DNA of 10,142 bases from a bacterium (GTDB lineage Bacteria > Pseudomonadota > Alphaproteobacteria > Rhizobiales > Xanthobacteraceae): contig JAQSDT010000790.1 in assembly GCA_029946075.1 (NCBI GenBank), positions 1 to 10,142 of the forward strand, given 5' to 3'. Both the position numbers and the translations under genes were made by a program. A model generated the notes under the pieces. The model was given only the letters and a program-made list of their open reading frames with translations. It was not told the DNA's origin and made no database searches. Of this stretch, positions 6,064 to 10,142 are shown in pieces; position 1 is the stretch's first letter, and the number at the start of each line of letters is the position of its first letter.

Positions 6064-6615
6064 ATGCAAGCTTCTGAGAACAGCCAGCCGGTCTGGCACG
6101 GCACCACGATTTTGACGGTCCGCAAGGGCGGCAAGGTGGTGATCGGCGGCGACGGCCAGGTCTCGATCGGCCAGACCGTCATCAAGTCCAACGCCAAAAA
6201 GGTCCGTAAAATCGGCAAGGGCGACGTGATCGGCGGCTTTGCCGGGGCCACCGCCGACGCCTTCACCCTGTTCGAGCGACTGGAAGGCAAGCTCGAGCAA
6301 TATCCGGGGCAACTGACCCGCGCGGCGGTCGAGCTCGCCAAGGACTGGCGCACCGACCGCTACCTGCGCCGGCTGGAGGCGATGATGATCGTCGCCGACA
6401 AGGACGTCTCGCTGGTCCTGACCGGCACCGGCGACGTGCTGGAGCCGGAAGCCGGCGTGATGGCGATCGGCTCGGGCGGCAATTACGCGCTGGCCGCCGC
6501 CCGCGCGCTGGTCGACACCGACAAGGACGCCGAAACCATCGTGCGCCGCGCGCTCGATATCGCCGCCGACATCTGCGTCTACACCAACCGCAACGTCACC
6601 ATCGAAACGCTCTGA
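6064..6615 (+). CDS. hslV: HslV peptidase subunit of the HslVU protease
   Basis: HslV is the proteolytic dodecamer of the ATP-dependent HslVU (ClpQY) protease, a Thr-dependent proteasome-like peptidase in the cytosol. The 183-residue product has HGTTILTVRKGGKVVIGGDG near its start. The nucleophile should be Thr14, exposed by removal of a 13-residue propeptide. With Thr14 as residue 1, Asp30 and Lys46 fall on the family's active-site positions Asp17 and Lys33. Propeptides of this kind occur in alphaproteobacterial HslV, whereas E. coli only loses Met. FAGATADAFTLFERLE (59-74) and the C-terminal RALDIAADICVYTN are strongly typical. The ATG at 6064 has a GAGGA Shine-Dalgarno sequence at 6053-6057. 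Its TGA stop overlaps the ribosome binding site of the next gene. Confidence 0.98.
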   Translation: MQASENSQPVWHGTTILTVRKGGKVVIGGDGQVSIGQTVIKSNAKKVRKIGKGDVIGGFAGATADAFTLFERLEGKLEQYPGQLTRAAVELAKDWRTDRYLRRLEAMMIVADKDVSLVLTGTGDVLEPEAGVMAIGSGGNYALAAARALVDTDKDAETIVRRALDIAADICVYTNRNVTIETL

Positions 6616-6624
6616 GGAAGCCGC

Positions 6625-7227
6625 ATGACGGACCAGCGCAATCCCGCCGCTGCGAGCGGCGTCACGGCTTCGCAGTGGTTCCTGATCGCGACTTTCCTGC
6701 TGGTGCTTCAGGCTTCGCTGCTGGTCTGGATGGGCCGGCTGCCGATCTGCGCCTGCGGCTATGTCAAATTCTGGCACGGCGTCGTCGTGAGTTCGGAGAA
6801 CTCGCAACACATCGCCGACTGGTACACCTTCTCGCACATCCTGCACGGCTTCCTGTTCTACGGCGCGACGTTCCTGCTGCTGCCGCGGCTGGCCTGGCCG
6901 GCACGGCTGATAGTGGCGATGCTGGTCGAGGGCGCCTGGGAGCTGGTCGAAAATTCGAGCTGGATCATCGAGCGCTACCGCGCCGGCACCATCTCGCTGG
7001 ATTACTACGGCGACAGCGTCGTCAATTCGATCGCCGATACGCTGTGGATGATGCTCGGCTTCCTGGCGGCGCGAAAACTGCCGGTCGCGGTAACGGTCGC
7101 GCTCGGGCTGCTGTTCGAGATCGTGCTGGCGCTGCACATTCGCGACAATCTGACGCTGAATATCATCATGCTGCTGCACCCCTTCGAAGCCATCAAGCAA
7201 TGGCAGAGCGGGCCACCGATCATCTGA
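6625..7227 (+). CDS. UPF0314/DUF2585 inner-membrane protein
   Basis: This 200-residue membrane protein I recognise as the UPF0314 (DUF2585) family, found mainly in Rhizobiales and of unknown function. Hydrophobic segments lie at about 17-37, 68-87, 92-106, 133-149 and 153-172. Polar residues that look conserved and may be functional include Cys42 and Cys44 in PICACGYVKFWHG, His71 and His74 in FSHILHGFLFY, EGAWELVENS (102-111) and DYYGDSVVNSIAD (126-138). The acidic and His residues at membrane boundaries would suit a metal or small-molecule site, but that is inference. The ATG at 6625 follows an AGGAAG ribosome binding site overlapping the hslV stop, only 9 nt away, so it is co-transcribed with hslV. 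It lies between the two protease subunit genes. Confidence 0.85.
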   Translation: MTDQRNPAAASGVTASQWFLIATFLLVLQASLLVWMGRLPICACGYVKFWHGVVVSSENSQHIADWYTFSHILHGFLFYGATFLLLPRLAWPARLIVAMLVEGAWELVENSSWIIERYRAGTISLDYYGDSVVNSIADTLWMMLGFLAARKLPVAVTVALGLLFEIVLALHIRDNLTLNIIMLLHPFEAIKQWQSGPPII

Positions 7228-7237
7228 GACACGACCG

Positions 7238-7266
7238 CTTGCCGATCGCCCGTTTTCACCCTAGCT
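7238..7266 (+). promoter_or_regulatory. Possible promoter immediately upstream of hslU
   Basis: CTTGCC (7238-7243), a 17-bp spacer and CTAGCT (7261-7266) resemble the alphaproteobacterial housekeeping consensus (CTTGAC, then CTATAT). Transcription would begin at about 7273, next to the hslU ATG at 7274, giving a nearly leaderless mRNA. This fits the lack of a clear Shine-Dalgarno sequence before hslU, but a chance match in GC-rich DNA is possible. Confidence 0.25.
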
Positions 7267-7273
7267 AGAACCC

Positions 7274-8575
7274 ATGACCGACTTTTCTCCCCGTGAAATC
7301 GTCTCCGAACTCGACCGCTTCATCGTCGGCCAGGCCGATGCCAAGCGCGCGGTATCGATCGCGCTGCGCAACCGCTGGCGGCGGCTGCAACTCACCGGCT
7401 CGCTGCGCGAGGAGGTGCTGCCGAAGAACATCCTGATGATCGGGCCGACCGGCGTCGGCAAGACCGAGATCGCGCGGCGGCTGGCGAAACTCGCCAACGC
7501 GCCGTTCATCAAGGTCGAGGCCACCAAGTTCACCGAAGTCGGCTATGTCGGCCGCGACGTCGAGCAGATCGTTCGCGACCTCGTCGAGGTCGCCATCGCG
7601 CAGGTGCGCGAACGCAAGCGCAAGGACGTGCAGGCGCGCGCGCAGCAGGCCGCCGAGGAGCGCGTGCTCGACGCGCTGGTCGGACCGGGGTCGGGCCCGG
7701 CGACGCGGGATTCCTTCCGCAAGAAGCTGCGCGCCGGCGAGCTCAACGACAAGGAAATCGAAATCGAGACGCAATCCTCGGGCGGCACGCCGATGTTCGA
7801 AATCCCGGGCATGCCCGGCGCGCAGCTTGGCGCGATCTCGATCGGCGATATCTTCGGCAAGATGGGCGGACGCACCAAGACGCGGCGGCTGACGGTCGAA
7901 AATTCGCACGAGACGCTCGTCAACGAGGAATCCGACAAGCTGCTCGACAGCGACCAGCTGGTGGTGGAAGCCATCAACGCCGTCGAGAACAACGGCATCG
8001 TGTTTCTCGACGAGATCGACAAGATCTGCGTTCGCGACGGCCGCACTGGCGGCGACGTCTCGCGCGAAGGCGTGCAGCGCGATTTGCTGCCGCTGATCGA
8101 AGGCACCACCGTCTCGACCAAGCACGGCGCGGTCAAGACCGACCACATCCTGTTCATCGCGTCAGGCGCGTTTCACATCGCCAAGCCGTCCGACCTGCTG
8201 CCGGAGCTGCAGGGCCGCCTGCCGATCCGCGTCGAATTGGAAGCGCTCACCCGCAACGATTTGCGCCGCATCCTGACCGAGCCGGAGGCGTCGCTGATCA
8301 AGCAATATGTCGCGCTGATGCAGACCGAAGGCGTGACGCTGGAAATTTCCGACGACGCCATCGACGCGCTCGCGGATGTCGCGGTCGCCGTCAATTCGAC
8401 GGTGGAGAATATCGGCGCAAGGCGGCTGCAGACGGTGATGGAACGCGTACTCGACGACATCTCGTTCTCCGCGCCGGACCGTCACGGCGAGACGATCAGG
8501 GTCGACGCCGATTACGTGCAGAAGCACGTCGGCGACCTCGCCAAGAACGCGGATCTGAGCCGGTTTATTTTGTAG
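7274..8575 (+). CDS. hslU: HslU ATPase (unfoldase) subunit of the HslVU protease
   Basis: HslU is the AAA+ hexamer that unfolds substrates and threads them into HslV. The 433-residue protein has the normal family length and all key elements. Walker A is GPTGVGKT (57-64). The pore loop is GYVG, in TEVGYVGRDVE (87-97). An I-domain lies between about 110 and 230, Walker B is VFLDEIDK (243-250), an arginine-finger region is ELQGRLPIRVEL (311-322), and sensor 2 is GARRL (381-385). The C-terminal LSRFIL is the tail that inserts into HslV and opens its active sites. The ATG at 7274 begins MTDFSPREIVSELDRFIVGQ, the standard start. No good Shine-Dalgarno sequence precedes it, unlike hslV. It is 46 nt after the UPF0314 gene and is followed by repeat copy 2. 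Confidence 0.98.
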   Translation: MTDFSPREIVSELDRFIVGQADAKRAVSIALRNRWRRLQLTGSLREEVLPKNILMIGPTGVGKTEIARRLAKLANAPFIKVEATKFTEVGYVGRDVEQIVRDLVEVAIAQVRERKRKDVQARAQQAAEERVLDALVGPGSGPATRDSFRKKLRAGELNDKEIEIETQSSGGTPMFEIPGMPGAQLGAISIGDIFGKMGGRTKTRRLTVENSHETLVNEESDKLLDSDQLVVEAINAVENNGIVFLDEIDKICVRDGRTGGDVSREGVQRDLLPLIEGTTVSTKHGAVKTDHILFIASGAFHIAKPSDLLPELQGRLPIRVELEALTRNDLRRILTEPEASLIKQYVALMQTEGVTLEISDDAIDALADVAVAVNSTVENIGARRLQTVMERVLDDISFSAPDRHGETIRVDADYVQKHVGDLAKNADLSRFIL

Positions 8576-8591
8576 GTTTTGCCGATAAGAT

Positions 8592-8714
8592 CGTCGTCCC
8601 GGCGAAGGCCGGGACCCATAACCCCGGTCGTCTATTGTTGAAACAAGTCATCGACCACTGTACCAGGCAACGGCCGCTGCGGCGTATGGGTCCCGGCTCA
8701 AGGCCGGGACGACG
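8592..8714. repeat. Palindromic intergenic repeat, copy 2 (123 bp, paired hairpins)
   Basis: This copy has the same architecture and counted length as copy 1. The left hairpin is CGTCGTCCCGGC (8592-8603), loop GAAG, then GCCGGGACCCATA to 8620. The right hairpin is TATGGGTCCCGGC (8685-8697), loop TCAAG, then GCCGGGACGACG to 8714. The bases next to the hairpins (ACC at the inner left, GCGGCG at the inner right) are shared with copy 1 in direct orientation, while the central 50 or so bases have diverged. It occupies most of the 142-bp gap between hslU and the next gene and ends 3 bp before that gene's ATG. No U-tract is seen. Confidence 0.85.
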
Positions 8715-8717
8715 AAA

Positions 8718-9842
8718 ATGAATCTGCGGGTATGGGAAAACCCCTGGCGCTTGATGCTGGCCGTCAACGCCGCCGTATTCGTTGGCGTATTCCTGCACAA
8801 GATCGCGCTGCCGCCTTTCGTTCCCTATATCCATCTGCTGGTCGATTATCATTTCGGCTTCATCAAGCGCGCGCTGATCGGCGCGATCGTGTCGCTGTTC
8901 ACCGCCAAGGTGCCGGTGTGGCTGGTATTCGCGCTCGCCGGCACGGTGTGGCTGATCACGGCCGGTCTGTTCGTCCAGCTGTTCCGGCGCAGTTTTGGTT
9001 TCGATGAAAAGCACCTGCCGCTGTTCGTCTTCATGGCCGGCTCGCCGTTCTTCCTGAAGAACTTCATGCACACGCTCGGGCATTTCGACATCTACGGATG
9101 CCTGTTCGCGATTCTACTGCTGCTGATCCCGGCGCGGTCGATCGCCTATGTGCTGCTGGCCGCGCTGCTTTCGGTCATCCTGGTCCTGATCCACCACATT
9201 CATCTCCTGATGTATGTGCCGACGATCGCCGCCATCGTGCTGTTGCGTCATTACCTCGCTCACGGAATCAACCGGCAGAACGCCGTGATCGGCCTCGCGC
9301 TGCTTGCCGCACTCGGCGCCCTCTTCCTCGCCGCGCAGTTCTACGGAACGATGCCGGTGCCCGCGCCGGAGTTTACCGCCTATCTGCAGGGCCGGATGGC
9401 CGACCCGTCGCGCACGAACCTGCTGAGTTTTGCCTATATCTGGTATCAGCCGCTCGCGAAGGAGATTCTGGATACATGGCAGCGCCTGCCGCACAATTCG
9501 CTCGGCACCCCCGTGTTCGCGCTGCTGATCTGGCTGCACGCGCCGCTCTGGCGCTATTTCCGCGATCTCATCCACGCGCTGTCGCACGACACGCATCGCC
9601 GCATCGTCGGCGCGGCGATCGTCGTCATCAGCCTGTTCTATCTCGTGATGTTCGCGATGGTGTTCGATTATTCGCGCTGGGTCTCGAACTGGGCGGTGTG
9701 CCTGTTCCTGCTGCTGCACGCGGTGAAATCACTGCCAGCCTCACGCGAGGTGCCGCCGATATCCGCGGACGACCGCAAGACAATGATCTTCGGCTGGATC
9801 GTCACTCTGATCCCGCGCGTCGGGATCGTGCGACCGTTCTAA
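8718..9842 (+). CDS. Multi-pass membrane protein of unknown function
   Basis: This is a 374-residue protein I cannot assign with confidence. It is rich in Leu, Ala and Phe, with roughly 8-10 hydrophobic segments, including about 10-28, 66-88, 122-158, 189-207, 297-314, 322-338 and 356-370. Non-hydrophobic motifs that may be functional are DYHFGFIKRALIG (about 43-55), LGHFDIYG (about 120-127), HHIHLLMY (about 159-166) and FDYSRWVSNW (about 315-324). Acidic and His residues at loop/membrane borders in such a protein recall GT-C-type glycosyltransferases or polysaccharide polymerases, but I see no diagnostic motif. The ATG at 8718 is 3 bp past repeat copy 2. The only Shine-Dalgarno-like sequence, GGGA at 8706-8709, is inside the repeat's right stem. 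An alternative start is the Met at codon 13 (8754), also without a ribosome binding site. It ends tail-to-tail, 2 bp from the Smr gene. Confidence 0.8.
   Translation: MNLRVWENPWRLMLAVNAAVFVGVFLHKIALPPFVPYIHLLVDYHFGFIKRALIGAIVSLFTAKVPVWLVFALAGTVWLITAGLFVQLFRRSFGFDEKHLPLFVFMAGSPFFLKNFMHTLGHFDIYGCLFAILLLLIPARSIAYVLLAALLSVILVLIHHIHLLMYVPTIAAIVLLRHYLAHGINRQNAVIGLALLAALGALFLAAQFYGTMPVPAPEFTAYLQGRMADPSRTNLLSFAYIWYQPLAKEILDTWQRLPHNSLGTPVFALLIWLHAPLWRYFRDLIHALSHDTHRRIVGAAIVVISLFYLVMFAMVFDYSRWVSNWAVCLFLLLHAVKSLPASREVPPISADDRKTMIFGWIVTLIPRVGIVRPF
9809..9827. repeat. Perfect hairpin at the convergent gene ends
   Basis: GATCCCG-CGCGT-CGGGATC forms a 7-bp perfect stem with a 5-nt loop. It lies in the last codons of the membrane protein gene, 12 bp before its stop, and just downstream of the Smr stop read on the other strand. 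Its position between convergent genes would suit a bidirectional terminator or 3'-end stabiliser, but neither side has a U-tract. Confidence 0.35.
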
Positions 9843-9844
9843 AG

Positions 9845-10142
9845 CTAGAACCGCACCCGCCGCACCCGCACATACAGCGCGCCCTCGCCGCCATGGCCGA
9901 TATGGGCTTCCTCGAAGCCGACCACCAGCGAGCGGAATTCCGGCAGGCCCAGCCATTGCGGCACCTGGCGGCGCAGCACGCCGCGCTCGGATTCCGATCC
10001 CATCTTGCCCTTGCCAGTGATGATGAGCACGAAGGTCATGCCGTCATGATGCGCGCGTTGCAGGAAGCCGAGCAGCGCGCGGTGCGCCCGCGTCTGCGTC
10101 ATGCCGTGCAGGTCAAGGCGCGCGTCGATCTCCTTGCGGCCA
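9845..10142 (-). CDS. Smr-domain protein, C-terminal part (5' truncated by window)
   Basis: The frame is open from base 10141 on the minus strand to a TAG at 9845-9847 and shows 98 residues. It carries a nearly complete Smr (small MutS-related) domain: the DLHG motif in RLDLHGMTQTRAH (8-20), the TGKG motif in VLIITGKGK (38-46), then GVLRRQVPQWL (54-64) and GGEGALYVRVRR (84-95). Smr domains bind DNA or RNA and several have nicking or endonuclease activity. Stand-alone Smr proteins of about 180-220 residues are common in alphaproteobacteria near hslVU, and the end shown fits one of those rather than MutS2, though MutS2 cannot be excluded without the N-terminus. An internal ATG at 10102 falls inside the DLHG motif and is not the true start. 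It converges on the membrane protein gene with a 2-bp gap. Confidence 0.92.
   Translation of the reverse strand, partial: GRKEIDARLDLHGMTQTRAHRALLGFLQRAHHDGMTFVLIITGKGKMGSESERGVLRRQVPQWLGLPEFRSLVVGFEEAHIGHGGEGALYVRVRRVRF

Noticed and set aside
6058..7200. 380-codon minus-strand frame opposite hslV and the UPF0314 gene
   Set aside because: It is antisense to two well-supported genes and has biased Gln/Asp/His/Arg composition with no recognisable domain.
996..8714. The two repeats as ends of one composite mobile element carrying the his-hsl block
   Set aside because: The block between them is conserved housekeeping sequence with no transposase or integrase. Each repeat is a complete unit rather than half of a pair.

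Overview
The window is GC-rich DNA with the gene content and order of an alphaproteobacterium of the Rhizobiales, most likely the Bradyrhizobium/Rhodopseudomonas/Nitrobacter group. Three things point there: a his cluster ending in type I coaA, an hslV gene with a short propeptide lying close to a UPF0314 gene and hslU, and two copies of a hairpin-ended intergenic repeat built on GTCCCGGC/GCCGGGAC. The placement is from recalled family features, not from a search.

Layout. (1) 1-992, plus strand: the 3' end of a hybrid sensor histidine kinase with the last ATP-binding box, a degenerate receiver and an intact receiver. (2) 996-1118: repeat copy 1, which nearly fills the gap between the converging kinase and coaA genes. 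(3) 5822 down to 1120, minus strand: a tightly packed run hisB - DUF2628 membrane protein - hisH - hisA - hisF - hisE - coaA. (4) 5823-6063: a divergent intergenic region with a possible heat-shock-type promoter for hslV. (5) 6064-8575, plus strand: hslV - UPF0314/DUF2585 membrane protein - hslU. (6) 8592-8714: repeat copy 2. (7) 8718-9842: a multi-pass membrane protein of unknown function. (8) 9845 to the window end, minus strand: the C-terminal Smr domain of a protein that continues outside the window.

How the genes work together. HisE (step 2), HisA (step 4), HisH+HisF (step 5, imidazole glycerol phosphate synthase) and HisB (step 6) are consecutive parts of histidine biosynthesis. They are probably co-transcribed and translationally coupled through an ATGA overlap (DUF2628/hisH) and a GTGA overlap (hisH/hisA). 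CoaA, the first enzyme of coenzyme A synthesis, sits at the promoter-distal end. HslV and HslU form the ATP-dependent HslVU protease, with HslU as unfoldase and HslV as peptidase.

Most of the window is conserved housekeeping sequence, and I see no new defence, mobile or biosynthetic system. The points worth a second look are the paired 123-bp repeats placed hard against gene ends, the unknown membrane protein whose only Shine-Dalgarno candidate lies inside a repeat hairpin, the pseudo-receiver in the kinase, the two uncharacterised membrane proteins placed inside the his and hsl clusters, and the candidate promoters in front of hslV and hslU.
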